From positions 61,902,714 through 61,966,713 of the forward strand of contig OZ024835.1 of assembly GCA_964016985.1 (NCBI GenBank): a DNA stretch of 64,000 nt, read 5' to 3'. Both the position numbers and the translations under genes were made by a program. Below are positions 10,563-20,872 of the stretch, piece after piece (position 1 is the first letter of the stretch; the number at the start of each line of letters is the position of its first letter). Origin of the DNA: Anodontia alba. Lineage: Eukaryota; Mollusca; Bivalvia; Lucinida; Lucinidae. The notes below the pieces were generated by a model. The model was not told the DNA's origin and searched no databases. It saw only the letters and a program-made list of their open reading frames with translations.

Positions 10563-10870
10563 GCCTCAAGGTGAATATTACATTTCCAAGGGAGATAACC
10601 TTCCTGAAAGTATTTCCTCCCTTCTCCAAGGGGGGTGGGGGCTACTCATAAAGGAAAGAATCTGCTCCCATCGGGAGCAGATTCTTCCCATTATAAGAAG
10701 CCCACTTTGGGAAGGGATTTTATATCAGGGAAGCAAATTCTTCTGATGGTGGCTTCCCTTAAAAAGTGTTTGCCTCCATTCTGAAAGGGGGTGGGAGGGG
10801 GGGTCACTCTTAAAGGAAATAAAGTTTTTCCTTTAACAGTAGCCCCTTTTAAGAAGGACCTTTCACAACA
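10563..10870. mobile_element. two M12-like hairpins in tandem
   Basis: 'gaaagaatctgctcccatcg' pairs with 'gggagcagattcttccc', then a second unit has 'taaaggaaataaagtttttc' pairing with 'ctttaacagtagcccc'. GGGGGGTGGGGG-type runs flank both. Confidence 0.55.
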
Positions 10871-10949
10871 TGTGTTTAAAACATGAGTGGTAAACAATGT
10901 AGACCCTCATCAGACAGTCCAAGCTCTGAGACATCTAATCTGGATGTAC

Positions 10950-11580
10950 ACAGTCGAACCTCAATAGCTCAAACACTGATGGCTTGTTTACCATGGCTGA
11001 TTCGAACTCGTTTTTGGGTCCCTACAAAATTCTTCAGATAGCTCAAGAAGACAAATATTCAGGGATTTTCGGGGAAATTTTCTTATTTTATCATGAAATT
11101 GTATGTTGTGTGTACTCATTAGAATTGCCTCATTGAGGCAATTCTAATGAGTACACTCAACATAACCATTTTTGTATAGAAGAACAAAAATTTTTTTTTT
11201 TTTTTTGTTTTTTTTTTTGACTTGGGTTTTACGGCCCTTTCAAGAATATTTCACTTATATCGAGCCGATCGTTCATCGAAGGTGGGCGAAAACCGGAGTA
11301 CCCGGAGAAAAACCACCTGACCATCCGTAAGCAGAACTTGGCTTTCCCACATATGACCCGAGCTAGGCTCGAACCACAGCGGTGAGAAACCTAATGGATT
11401 AAGAGTCAACTCTCTTATCCACTAGGCTACGGGGGCCCGCTAACAAAAATATTTCCCTACATTATCCGCATATGCTTCCAGACCTGGTGCTATGATTAAC
11501 CCTCAGTGGCTCGAACTTCCCCTGTCTCGAATAAATGTTCATGGTCCCAAACATGTTAGAGCCAACAAAGTTCGACTGTA
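10950..11580. mobile_element. M10 MITE split by SINE-B
   Basis: Ends TACAGTCGAACCTCAATAGC-like and 'acaaagttcgactgta'. Core G form is 'tgtgtactcattagaattgc' with its inverse. SINE-B interrupts at 11192-11441 with AACAAAAAT on both sides. Confidence 0.8.
11192..11441 (-). mobile_element. SINE-B, full length, tRNA-Lys-like head
   Basis: Read on the minus strand the head has 'gtagcctagtggataagag' (A-box-like), 'gactcttaatcc' (a CTT anticodon loop as in tRNA-Lys) and GGTTCGAGCC (B box). The body is 'cggatggtcaggtggttttt' and the tail 'gaaagggccgtaaaaccc' then T/A homopolymer. AACAAAAAT is the target duplication. Confidence 0.85.
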
Positions 11581-11804
11581 GTTTGCTTAGGCCTATTTGT
11601 CCTACTACTTGAGGTATAGTTTATTGTCGTTTATGGAACGTGCAAACACAAAGGTTTGGAATTTTGGAATTGTCCTTTTTTTTAAATCTTTTTCTCTTTG
11701 CTATTTCCTGTCATCTGTATTAACATTTTGATTATTACATAAATTGTGTATTTACATGTATCTCTTCTGTGAAAAATGAAAAAAGCATAAAATAAGTGAG
11801 ATTT

Positions 11805-11971
11805 TAACCCTATCATCCCTGCAGACCATTACAGATACCTGTGCAAACATGATCTAAACAAGACAGCTCATTTTTGCTTTATAGACTGACATCCCTATCT
11901 GCAACAATGGGCCTGTCCAAATTTAAAGATAGAAGAGTCCACTTCAGAAACTCAGGGGGTGGTCGGGCTAA
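11805..11971. mobile_element. M15 MITE, copy 2
   Basis: It starts 'ttaaccctatcatccctgc' and shares 'gacagctcattttt', 'atagactgacatccctat', 'caatgggcctgtccaaattt' and 'ttcagaaactcaggg' with 5988-6197. Confidence 0.6.
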
Positions 11972-12103
11972 AATCTTTAAGAGCTGGCTTTAAGAAAGGC
12001 AAGTATCCGTGAGATCTGATCTCCGTGTTACTTGGCATGCTTCAAAACAACAAATTCTCTGAAGCCCTAAAATGTACCTACAAATCACATTTCGACCTTT
12101 AAC

Positions 12104-12320
12104 CTGCTGAATTTAAATATTAGCAGACATGTTTTAAATTGTTTTTTTTTTTTTGTTTTTGTTGTTTGTTTGTTTTCTGTGTTTTTGTCATAAAATATGT
12201 CTTCACAGTCCAGGCGAATAGCTTACTTACATAATCTGCACGAAATGTCAAGGCATATTTTCTGAGAAAAATAAGACAAATATCACAAATCTGTCACCTG
12301 CATATTAAACCTTCAGCATG
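12104..12320. mobile_element. decayed M3 MITE
   Basis: 'tgcacgaaatgtcaaggca', 'ttttctgagaaaaataagac' and 'ctgtcacctgcat' follow the right-half order of M3. The left half is masked by a T-rich insertion. Confidence 0.45.
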
Positions 12321-12403
12321 CAAAAGGCCAAAAGAAAACTTGGCACTGTATGATAAATAAATACAGTTACATACATAAGCAATAAGAACTGACAAAGCTT
12401 CAG

Positions 12404-12408
<5 letters not shown>

Positions 12409-12439
<31 letters not shown>

Positions 12440-12635
12440 GGTGTTTTACATCCCTTTCAACATTATTTAAGTCATGTCAGAATGATGGAAGGATGATAAT
12501 GAAAGGCTCTGTGTAATAAAGGGCCGTACAGTCATGAGCTGAATTTTGCCTCCAATGGGGTTCAAACCCGGGACCTTGTGATCGGAAGTCTGGAGCACTT
12601 ACCACTTGGCCACTTACCACTTGGCTCCAGCTAGG
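12409..12635 (-). mobile_element. SINE-D with (GAT)n tail
   Basis: On the minus strand a tRNA-like head ('tggccaagtggtaagtg', 'cgggtttgaaccccattgg') leads to the tail 'gaaagggatgtaaaacacca' and (ATC)n at 12411-12436. The tail resembles those of SINE-A and SINE-B (GGGC/TGTAAAAC). Confidence 0.7.
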
Positions 12636-12649
12636 AAGTATCTTTTTTA

Positions 12650-12805
12650 TTGTTCCTTGAAAATATATGCTGTGAGTACTCATTAGAAGCACCTCTCTGA
12701 GGTGCTTCTAATGAGTACCCACAACATATGTTTTCATGGAGAAATAAAAACAAATCACCCCTTTCTGGTTGAAAAAAACAACAACATCTTATCTAGTGCT
12801 AAGAC
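12650..12805. mobile_element. M6 MITE
   Basis: Core G 'gtgagtactcattagaagca', 'cctctctgagg' and its inverse, with 'ttttcatggagaaata' to the right. It ends 'tcttatctagtgcta'. Confidence 0.75.
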
Positions 12806-13264
12806 TTGACAACTAAAGCTTTTAATTTACACAATAAAAACATTAGACGCCTATAATAATTTCTTTATTTCTTTAGCTAAAATACTGATAAGCATAAGAT
12901 CTGGTTGATCAATTTGATATAACCTAATATTATTTATCAAGCATGTTAAAATGAATGAACAACCTTAATACATTTACTGTGATAAAATGATACTAAAATG
13001 GAATCATCAAACATAAAATATGTTTCATTAACATTGCCAATATTAAATGTAAATAAAAATTTCTTTCCTTTTTAACAACCTACATTTATAGTGAAAAAGG
13101 TAAATAAAAATACGAGGCATTAGATGAATTACATCCTTCTGAAGGTCAGAGGTTTCAAGAAAGTCTGAACATGGGTGTGGCGTAAGTTTTCATCTGAGTG
13201 TTTTAAACCAATAATTGATAGGATGGCAAAAAAGGTATTCAGTAAATCCAAAGATTTTTTTTGA
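12806..13264. other. AT-rich, nothing recognised
   Basis: No ORF, repeat match or structured palindrome was recognised in this 460-bp stretch. Confidence 0.5.
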
Positions 13265-13542
13265 CATCACGAAAACACGCCTTTATAGTTTTGACCCCCT
13301 TAAACCCCACTTTTATACAGTAAAACTGGGGTTTTACAGGGATATACATTAACTTTATTATTTCTGCTCAAAAACATAAATTGTGGGTATTCGTTAGAAC
13401 TGCCTCACCGAGGGGGTTCTAACGAGTACCCGCACCTGATGTTTTGAGCAGAAATATGAAAAATATTTTTTTTTAATCTAAAGATTTTCAGTTTGTGGAG
13501 GTGAAATTTTCTATATATTTGAATAGGCGTGTTTGCGTAATG
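13265..13542. mobile_element. M9 MITE
   Basis: Ends CATCACGAAAACACGCC and 'ggcgtgtttgcgtaatg'. Core G here is 'gtgggtattcgttagaactg' with the inverse. Subterminal motifs are 'gacccccttaaaccccactt' and 'tttctatatatttgaatagg'. Confidence 0.85.
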
Positions 13543-13741
13543 GATGTTGGAACCTACTTGGAGGTCATCATGCAGAGGTCATCAAAGGAAAGGGAACACA
13601 GACCTTGGTTTTTGCAGACTTCTCTCCCTTCCTTTCTTCAGTACCATTTTCTTTTCCCTTTCTTTATTTTGTACCATTTTCTTTAATACTTTTATACCAA
13701 GTGGTCTTATATGCCACTTATTTTATACCTATTTTGGCCTT

Positions 13742-14220
13742 GTTTATTTGTTTAAGCTGAAATTTTACAGCCCAGTTAACACTGTTTAGGACATGATAAG
13801 CCAGTCAAGAAACCTTCTCACATTATTCCTAGACAGGTTTAGTTCTCTTCATTTTTTTTTTGTTTGTGTTGAGGTTTTACAGCCCAGACAACCCTATGGG
13901 GTCATGTGGAGCGCGGTCAGTTTACCTAACCACACTTTTACTGGGCCGTCTTAGTCCTCTAAGCGGTTAACCAGTATTGTGCACATTCTTTCCCCAGAAA
14001 CTGAAAACTGCCCTTCTTGAATCAGTGGAAGAAAGAGAATGATGGTAGAAAATACTTCATGATTAATCTCCACGAAAGAATGTTGCTGACCCGGCAGGGG
14101 TCGAACCCGCAACCTCCTGATCACCAGTCGGACGGGCATCCAACTGAGCCACCGAGGCTGACTAGTCCTCTAAGTGGTTAACCAGTAGTGAATACTTGTG
14201 CACAAACTTTGTTCAAACAT
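13742..14220 (-). mobile_element. older SINE-A interrupted by a younger SINE-A
   Basis: The tail part (13742-13850, 'attttacagcccagttaaca') and the remainder (14162-14205, 'tagtcctctaagtggttaac') belong to one copy. TAGTTCTCT and TAGTCCTCT flank the inserted younger copy. Confidence 0.65.
13860..14160 (-). mobile_element. SINE-A, full length
   Basis: The minus strand begins with a tRNA-like head: 'cctcggtggctcagttggat' (A box), then GGTTCGACCCCTGCCGG (B box). It continues through 'caacattctttcgtggagat' to the tail 'ctgggctgtaaaacctcaac'. Confidence 0.85.
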
Positions 14221-14278
14221 AGTTCACTATAAATCATATAAGATGGAATAGCTTTCTTAAGATTTAAGATCTGTGTTT

Positions 14279-14545
14279 TGAAATTTTAGTTGTACCCTTT
14301 CAATAACTTCTGTTTTACCAACACCCCACAGTTCGCATCCATGTAACAGTACTGGCTTAATAGTTTTGTTAAGGGGTCAATTTGTACATCTAATGATAAT
14401 GATGAATTCTTATTTTCTGTAAAACAAAAACAACGCTTTGTTGCCTTGTTCGGCAAAGTGTTTCTTTAGCTTGTACATATGATCCACTTGACCAAGAATA
14501 TATTCCCAAATATTTGTATTTGTCTACAATTTCTATATTTTCAGT
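14279..14545 (-). pseudogene. non-LTR retrotransposon reverse-transcriptase fragment, frameshifted
   Basis: Two minus-strand segments in different frames resemble the region just after the RT palm of LINE polymerases: IEIVDKYKYLGIYSWSSGS with AKETLCRTRQQSVVFVLQKI, then IKPVLLHGCELWGVG followed by KTEVIERVQLKF. The YKYLG and LLHGCELWG motifs are typical. At least one frameshift separates them and neither domain is complete. This is the only RT trace found, so the LINE that moves the local SINEs is not in the window. Fragments of SINE-A flank it. Confidence 0.75.
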
Positions 14546-14559
14546 TTTAAATGTAAAAT

Positions 14560-14640
14560 GTATAGAAATTATTTCATAATCAATCTCCACCAAAATTAAA
14601 CCTGAGCTGGGATTTGAACTTGCGACCCCTATCAAACACA
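14560..14640 (-). mobile_element. SINE-A head fragment
   Basis: 'tttcataatcaatctccacc' then 'gggatttgaacttgcgaccc' are the SINE-A body-to-head junction. It lies directly beside the LINE fragment. Confidence 0.55.
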
Positions 14641-14941
14641 CAAGACCATGACAGTTCCCCTTCCAAATGAATTAATGCTGATGGAATTCTTGAATACTTG
14701 AATAGTTATAAGGATTGTTCAAAACTTGTTCAGCAGCAACTTACAAAATATGCTATAAACATAAGAAGTATATGTATTAATCAAAGTGAGCCCAGTGAAA
14801 GTTGTCTTCAAGGCATCTGAAGACAGCAAATGCCCAGATCAGCTTGTGCATGCATGCAGTCTGATCAAGATTTTCTCTGTCAGCTTACAGAACCGCTGTG
14901 TAGTGTAGAGTCTCTCAACAGACAGCAACAGACAAACTGGC

Positions 14942-15180
14942 CCCCGAGGTTATAAAACTTTTTTTGTGCATAACTCAGCTGAGCATGAAATTTGTCCTGC
15001 TAATAAATCTCAAATTACTAACAATTGCAAAATCTTTCTTGCTTAACATAGCTGGGCATGAAAATTTCTCTGTTAATAAACATGAAAATGCCAACTATTG
15101 TTGGCAATATCATATTTATTAGCTGAGAAAATTTCATGCTTAGCTGAGTTGAGCATGAAAAGTTTAATAACCTCGCGGCC
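14942..15180. mobile_element. M13 MITE, copy 2
   Basis: Same ends as 297-540 ('ccccgaggttataaaacttt' and 'aaagtttaataacctcgcgg'). The loop differs (CCAACTATTGTTGG). Confidence 0.75.
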
Positions 15181-15605
15181 TTAGCTGCGTCAAGGGAAAA
15201 CGTGTCTTCAAGCATTCGCAAAAATGCAGAGATTCATCCTGCACATGTGCAACGTATCATCCGGGCGTTTGCTCTCCACTGATACATTCTATAGAGTCCA
15301 ATGATTCTGTAAGCGGATAGCGAAGGCCCTGATTAGACTGCAGATGTGAACATTTTGACTACTAACAAGCTTGTTAAGCTAACGATGCTTTGAACTACTG
15401 GGCCCAGTACAATAGCATTTTGCAAATACAATGCACTTGAATACAGCTTTATGCTTAGCTGTGCCCAACTGAAAAGAGGCCTCCAACAATATGTGAACCA
15501 AACAGGCCCAGATTAGCAGTGTTTCCTTGCTGTCTGATCAAGGCCTTCCCAACAGAGGCTGATTGCTGTCTTGATATTTCTGTATTTGACTCTCAGCTCA
15601 ATAGA

Positions 15606-15790
15606 TCTGCTTCAAAGCAGCTTCATATAACACTACTGCTAAGCACTGTTCAAAGCAGCTTCATATAATGTCACTAAGCACTGTTCAAAGCAGCTTCCTA
15701 TAACATCACTGCTAAGCACCATTCAAAGCAGCTTCAGGTAACTTCACTGTTAAGCACTGTTCAAAGCAGCTTCATATAAGGTCACTGCTT
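15606..15790. repeat. tandem repeat, unit about 40 bp, five units
   Basis: The unit is 'gctaagcactgttcaaagca' followed by 'gcttcatataacatcact'. It borders M2 at 15789. Confidence 0.85.
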
Positions 15791-15957
15791 AACCCTGGTC
15801 CTGCTGAACCCAGATATGCCCTGCCTTTGCAAACAGTGTAATTCTGTTTGCCATAAAGCATGTGAATTTCTATCAACAACCTGGATCAAGTAATCTGAAT
15901 GGCTGGCAATTAGAAGTGGGCATGGCATCTTAATTCATTCAGCATAGCATTGGTTAA
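15789..15957. mobile_element. M2 MITE with hairpin deleted
   Basis: TTAA borders and both M2 flanks remain ('cctgctgaacccagatatgc', 'aagtgggcatggcatcttaa'), but core K is cut to 'caaacagtgtaattctgtttg'. This looks like precise palindrome loss. Confidence 0.75.
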
Positions 15958-16011
15958 CATGACAAAAGTTGATGGTAAATGTATATACAAGTATGAATAT
16001 TAAGGAATACA

Positions 16012-16106
16012 GATACCCTTCAAGTGGGGCAACTTTGTCATAAATGTGTTTGCCTTCCCTCTGAAAAAGGGGTCTATTTTAAAAGGACAGAATCTGCTCC
16101 CTTGTT
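16012..16106. mobile_element. M12 left part
   Basis: 'cttcaagtggggcaactttg', 'ccctctgaaaaaggggtcta' and 'gaatctgctccc' stop at the hairpin apex. Confidence 0.55.
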
Positions 16107-16154
16107 TGATAAAAAATGTAATCTTCTGCTATGATACCTCACTTATCTATACCA

Positions 16155-16368
16155 TTAACCCTTGTCCTGCTGAATAAATTAAGATGCCATGCCCACTTCC
16201 AATTTTCAGCCTATCAGATTACTTGATCCAGATTGTTGCTATAAATTCACATACTTAATGGCAAACAGTGCAGATCCAGATCAGTTGGCTTCTTCAGAAG
16301 CCAACTGATCTGGATCTACACTGTTTGCAAAGGCAGGGTATATCCGGGTTCAGCAGGACAAGGGTTAA
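16155..16368. mobile_element. M2 MITE, intact
   Basis: TTAACCCTTGTCCTGCTGAA at the left is exactly inverted at the right, bordered by TTAA. Core K is 'cagtgcagatccagatcagt', 'tggcttcTTCAgaagcca' and the inverse. TTAA targeting and terminal CCCTT suggest piggyBac ancestry. Confidence 0.9.
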
Positions 16369-16369
16369 C

Positions 16370-16880
16370 AGAACATATACCAAACAGTTGGGGTCATAAT
16401 GGAGTGACTGATTTTCAAATACATATAAATCTATACAATTTCAGGCAATTTGATTTGTTGAAGGAAATGTTTCACACTTCAATAAAGTCCAGAGCAAGAA
16501 TCCGTTGGATCTATTTTCCTTCCGCCCACTCAAAAGATTATCATTTTTGGGAACATTTGTAACAGTTTATTGACAAAGTTGGAAATATAAGGAAGGAATT
16601 ATCATTTTAGTGGATTTTATCGATGTGTAAACTCAGGCAAATCTGTCACAAACTTATCATAAAGCCCAAAGCTTTATTCAGTTTCTGAGTGATTCAGTGG
16701 AGTTTACATATTAATAAAGTCCACAAAAATAAAATTCATTCCTGGACAAGCTATATTCTCTGGTATTATTATATTCCTTCTAACTTCTTAATCAAGTTTC
16801 TTAATCTCTCTCTTTCTTTCTAGAAATAACTGACAAATATCACCACAACCTGTTTATAACACTATTGCTGGAAAGCCAAA
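16370..16880. other. no gene or repeat recognised
   Basis: AT-rich. A locally repeated 'ataaagtcca' and 'cattttagtggattttatcg' were seen, without periodicity. Confidence 0.4.
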
Positions 16881-16885
16881 ACTAT

Positions 16886-17025
16886 GTATCCAAACAAAAA
16901 CTATCATTTTTCTATATAATCTATTCATTTTTGTTTAGATACAACATTCTGGGGTCCATATTTAAACCACCTTATATCCAAAACCATGCTATTATGAATT
17001 GTGTTATAAAGAGATTGCAGTGAAT
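16886..17025. repeat. dispersed repeat with hairpin, related to 1-235
   Basis: 'gtatccaaacaaaaactatc' pairs with 'tttttgtttagatac', then 'taaaccaccttatatccaaa' and 'gtgttataaagag' as in the first 235 bp. Confidence 0.55.
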
Positions 17026-17029
17026 TTGA

Positions 17030-17500
17030 TTAATATATCACAATGTATGACAAGTATTTTGATTTAAGTATCACAAAAGAAAAATCACTTGGGTAAGTTA
17101 TCAGAGAGCTAAATCTTTTCCATATGATTGGAAGTCACAAAAGTAAAATCACTTGGATAAGTTATCAAAGAACTAAATCCTTTCCATTTGATTCAAAATT
17201 GGTAAATACAAGATGGACCACTAAAAATGAAAGAATAGCATAAAACTTGCATAACAGAGTAAAAAGGAGAAATTCACATGCAGGAAACTCCTGCTGTTTT
17301 GAAATAGGTTGTGAATGACTGCTGCAAACTACTGTTGTTTTGAAATAGGTTGTAGACAACCACTAATCATTACAACTGTTGTTATTTTATTTTTATAAAA
17401 AAAAAGCAAAATAAGCATTTTGATAACCTTTTCAAGTTATCTTTAAATATAACTCATAATAGTTAAAAATAACTAAATAGTTATGCTACCAAGTGGAACA
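17030..17500. other. local short duplications, no gene
   Basis: 'aaaatcacttgg.taagttat' with 'ctaaatcttttccat' occurs twice (about 17086 and 17152), and 'gttttgaaataggttgt' occurs twice (about 17295 and 17335). Confidence 0.5.
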
Positions 17501-17504
17501 TACC

Positions 17505-17728
17505 TTGAAAGGAATGGATACACACTTTCAAGGGAGAAAACTATGTAAGAATATTTTGCCCCCCTTCTGAAAAGGGGTCTACTCTTTGGGAGCAAATTCT
17601 TTCCTTTTAAGAGTGGACCCCTTTCAGAAGGTGACTGATGTGCAGGAATAACAAACAGGAAGTCTCAAAAGTTATCTCCCTTGAAAAAATGGCTAAAAAT
17701 CAATTAGGCATATCCTGTTCCTTAAAGG
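17505..17728. mobile_element. M12 MITE
   Basis: 'ggaatggatacacactttca' opens and 'aggcatatcctgttccttaa' closes. The hairpin is 'ccttctgaaaaggggtctac' with 'agtggacccctttcagaagg'. Confidence 0.75.
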
Positions 17729-17867
17729 CCACACAGTTGTCAGACCCAGATTCTAAGATATTTAATTTAGGCTCTCATTCACTATCAGACCTTACAGAAT
17801 TGTGTTTACTAATCAGGGGACTTGTTAAAGAGGAGTACTTGGTGATAATTCTAGTATAAGTTTACTT

Positions 17868-17990
17868 TTTGCTCCATAAAAACATATGTTTTGGGTACTC
17901 ATTAGAAGCATCTCAGTGAGGCGCTTCTCCTGAGGCACTTCTAATGAGTACCCACAACATTTATTTTTATGGAGAACTGAAGAAATTATT
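17868..17990. mobile_element. M6 MITE core
   Basis: Core G 'gggtactcattagaagcatc' has an extra partial repeat of its arm ('aggcgcttctcctgaggcac') before the right arm. A minus-strand AATAAA lies inside. Confidence 0.65.
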
Positions 17991-18011
17991 CCATAATTAT
18001 CATCAATAATC

Positions 18012-18316
18012 CTCCTTTGGTTGGTTTGAAATTTAACAGCCTAGTCAACACTATTAAAGTCATGTTGAGCCGGTCAGTTCACCCAACCCAACTTTTCCTG
18101 GGCAGTCTCAGTCCTGTAAGCAGAAGTTAGTACTTGTGCATATACTAATGCCAGAAACTGAAAATTGCCCTTCTTCAATCAGCAAAAGGGATAGAATAAA
18201 TGTAGAAAATATTTCATGATCAATCTCCATTAATGAATTTTGCCAGACCAAGGATTGAACCCATGACCTCCTGATCACTATTCAGATGCCTATCCGACTG
18301 AACCACCGAGGCTGGC
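18012..18316 (-). mobile_element. SINE-A subfamily with 'tttgaaatttaacagcc' tail
   Basis: Full length but diverged. The head is 'gcctcggtggttcagtcgga' and the B-box region 'gggttcaatccttgg'. The tail variant is shared with 33291 and 39339. Confidence 0.75.
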
Positions 18317-18504
18317 AATTACTCCTCCTTAACAAGTCGTCTGATATAGATAATGCTAATAATGCCCACTTTGCCACAGTAATTGAGCTGCAACATTTGA
18401 ACAGTTACAGGACCAGTCTGACCAATTATTTATGTGCACACTAGACTGGTACAGTGATAGGAAAAAAGTTACACAACCCTAGATCAGCCTGGTATCCAGA
18501 TAAA

Positions 18505-18620
18505 TTTTTTTCTTATTTCTCCATTAAAACATATGTTGTGGAAACTCAATAAAAGCACCTTGGCAAGATGCTTCTAATGAGTACCCACAATGCATGTTTT
18601 TGTGGAGAAATAAGAAAATT
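18505..18620. mobile_element. M6 MITE core
   Basis: 'cttatttctccattaaaaca' and core G with a mutated left arm ('gtggaaactcaataaaagca') but an intact right arm. Confidence 0.65.
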
Positions 18621-18699
18621 ATAAATAGCTGTTTGCTGTTCTTGAAATAAAAGAGAAATTTCTCTAGAGTTATGAAAATCCCTGACTGCCCTGCATGAA

Positions 18700-18919
18700 T
18701 ACCAAAATAATCCTAAGTATTGGGACAGTCAGGCCTGAGCAAACAGTGTAGACCCAGATCAGATGCCACAGAATGTGGCATCTGATCAGGGTCTACACTG
18801 TTTGCTATATATCCAGCATCTTTTTCACACATCAACAGGTAATAAAATAGATTTGTTGAAATTTTCAGTCAAACATGATAAGGTGTTAAGGTGTCCCAAT
18901 ATTTAGGCTTAAAACCGTA
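18700..18919. mobile_element. M1 MITE in the EXT1 3' UTR/flank
   Basis: 'ccaaaataatcctaagtatt' to 'atatttaggcttaaaaccgt'. The core-K hairpin (gtagacccagatcagatgcc/ggcatctgatcagggtctac) is nearly perfect. It begins about 105 bp after the EXT1 stop. Confidence 0.8.
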
Positions 18920-18944
18920 TGCAGCACTATCAGGGTTTTTGCTG

Positions 18945-18950
18945 TTTAAT
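18945..18950 (-). promoter_or_regulatory. candidate ATTAAA poly(A) signal for EXT1
   Basis: ATTAAA on the minus strand lies about 74 nt after the EXT1 stop. No canonical AATAAA is seen until about 17,965, inside an M6 repeat. Either could be used. The proximal signal would give a very short 3' UTR; the distal one would put M1, M6 and SINE-A copies into the transcript. Confidence 0.3.
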
Positions 18951-19023
18951 CACTGGGTAAATGTTGCTTCTCACAGCCTGCAACACTCGAACATTTTTAT
19001 AAAAATAAACTCTTTGGTAAGTC

Positions 19024-19387
19024 TCAGCTGGTCACCATTTCAATCTGTCGGTATTTTTTCCGTAAATTTGACACCGGGTCTTTGAACAAGAGAGGGTCCA
19101 CCCTCATCTTTGATCGTATTAAAGGCATATACCCAAAAATACTGGCAAACGTATCCACACAAATCTGTCTCTGGGCAAAGTGGTACGAGTCGAGCCATGG
19201 GGAATTCTTTGAACTGTTCGGTAACAATGACTCCCGACACTGTTTCCTGTGAGTCACTTTGATTGGAGGGAGTTTAGTCACATGACTGACTAGAAAGTTC
19301 ATTAGAATATCCTCGCAGTTTTGAGATTCTGTCACAGTTCGTATGAGAGCGTTGTTCAAACCGTATGTGTATAAATAATTATAATAC
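19024..19387 (-). CDS. EXT1: EXT1 last exon: GT64 C-terminus and stop
   Basis: The exon begins after CTTCTTTCAG with the G that completes an Arg codon split with the previous exon, giving [18 protein letters not shown] across the junction. It carries [19 protein letters not shown], the [17 protein letters not shown] block and [20 protein letters not shown], all close to vertebrate EXT1, and ends [12 protein letters not shown] then TGA at 19024-19026. Vertebrate EXT1 ends at nearly the same place (KKYRDIERL). Conserved cysteines are retained. The 120 codons plus stop make a complete C-terminus. The 3' UTR runs into an M1 element about 105 bp after the stop. Confidence 0.96.
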
Positions 19388-19639
19388 CTGAAAGAAGAAA
19401 AATAACAGATCTAAGACAAAACAAAAAATGAAAGAAAGTTTAATAATGATGTTCATGTCAAAAACAAAATACTAAAAGTTTAAACAATGGCTTTTGTGCC
19501 AAAGGTGACTTTGTCATGTTTCAGATAAAGGTTCATACCAAACAAACACTGACACACAGACACTCTGACACACACACAGAGAGGAATGTGATATCATTGT
19601 AGCTAAGCTATGATAAACAACAGCTTATCCACGACAATT

Positions 19640-20290
19640 TGTTGAGTTGTTGTTTAATGACACGACAACCCTGGTGGGTCATTTTTTTTTTTTTTTTTTT
19701 TTTTTTTTTGTGTTGATGTTTTACTGCCCAGTCAACCCAATGGGGTCATGTCGAATGCGGTCAGTTTACCTAACCACACGTTTACTGGGCAGGCTTAGTC
19801 CTCTAAGCGGTTAACCAGTATTGTGCACATTCTTTAGCCAGAAACTGACAACTGCCCTTCTTGAATCAGCGAAGGGAGAGAATGACCGTAGAAAATATTT
19901 CATAATCAATCTCCACGAAAGAATGTTGCCGACCTCGGCGGGGGTTGAACCCAGGACCTCCTGGTCTCCAGTCGGACGGCGCATCCAACTGAGGTGGGTC
20001 ATTTTGTGTCATCTCCCAGAGTTAGAGAGAAGAGGGACAGAAGAGCATATTGCAAACAGTGTGGACCCAGATCAGACTGCTCCTCGAGCAGTCTGATCAA
20101 GGTCCACACTGTTTGCCTGTATGCAATAGTAGAGGAGAAAGAGAAATTGAAGAGGATGAAGAAAACTGCAAATGACAGTGCAGAAACAGAAGAAATAATA
20201 ACATGCCCCCTTCCCCACCTGCTGCAAGTACAGCAGGCCCTTACCACCACCCGACCACCCACTTACAGTAAATGTCCTAATATTTCGAAC
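19640..20290 (-). mobile_element. SINE-C split by SINE-A and a core-K hairpin
   Basis: 'ttgttgtttaatgacacgac' starts the tail side. After the SINE-A insertion it continues 'catctcccagagttagagag' to 'ctgctgcaagtacagcaggc'. A core-K hairpin, 'caaacagtgtggacccagat' and inverse with CTCGAG centre, lies at 20047-20128. Confidence 0.7.
19686..19992 (-). mobile_element. SINE-A inserted in SINE-C
   Basis: Full length with a long T run at the tail. GGTGGGTCATTTT occurs on both sides (19673-19685 and 19993-20005), a 13-bp target duplication. The head has 'gttggatgcgccgtccgact' and GGGTTCAACCCCCGC. Confidence 0.9.
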
Positions 20291-20616
20291 ACTTTATTCC
20301 ACACTATTTTGGCCTAAATCATGTTTTCATGCAGCTGTTTCTTAAAATACTTAGTGGAATTTCTATGTCGACGGAATTTCCAATCCGCTGCCATTTTGAC
20401 TGTTTAATGGAGGAAATGTGGCCACAAAATCATAAATTATTATGGTTGCTGACCAGAGGAGGCAGGTGACCAGTTATCAGAGGTAAAATATACAGGAAAA
20501 TGCCTCGGAGGGGGATAAAAATGGCCGTTAAGGAGAGGTGACGACCATTAGTGGAGGTTCCACTGTATCAAGTTATTTTGCTGACAAGAAAAGCATGACA
20601 GGCAAATGAAAGACCA

Positions 20617-20850
20617 GGGCCCAGTTGTTCAAAGCATTGTTAGCTTAACAAGCTTGTTAGTGGTCAAAATGTTAACTGGTCTATTAAGTATAATATCTAA
20701 TTCACAAGTATTTTAGCTGAAAAAATGTGAGTAGCAAATGCAAAAGCTACACAATTTTTCAGCAAAAATATTAGCATACATGCCATATTTTAATGATCAA
20801 AGTTTTAACGACACATTAACTAATGACATCTTTAGTTTTGAACACGCTGG
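20617..20850. mobile_element. M7 MITE in the last EXT1 intron
   Basis: 'gggcccagttgttcaaagca' to 'tagttttgaacacgctgggg'. The element is reversed relative to 1432 and its hairpin is partly eroded. Its edge is about 22 bp from the EXT1 donor. Confidence 0.8.
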
Positions 20851-20872
20851 GGGTATAAACAGGGCAACTTAC

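Noticed and set aside
13860..14160. tRNA gene suggested by A- and B-box sequences in SINE-A and SINE-B heads
   Set aside because: The heads are repeated with a fixed body and tail, and the acceptor stem does not close cleanly, so they are SINE promoters and not tRNA genes.
19024..19359. Assignment to EXT2 or EXTL genes
   Set aside because: The [14 protein letters not shown] and FGYMPL blocks and the C-terminal KKYR ending fit EXT1 better than EXT2, EXTL2 or EXTL3.
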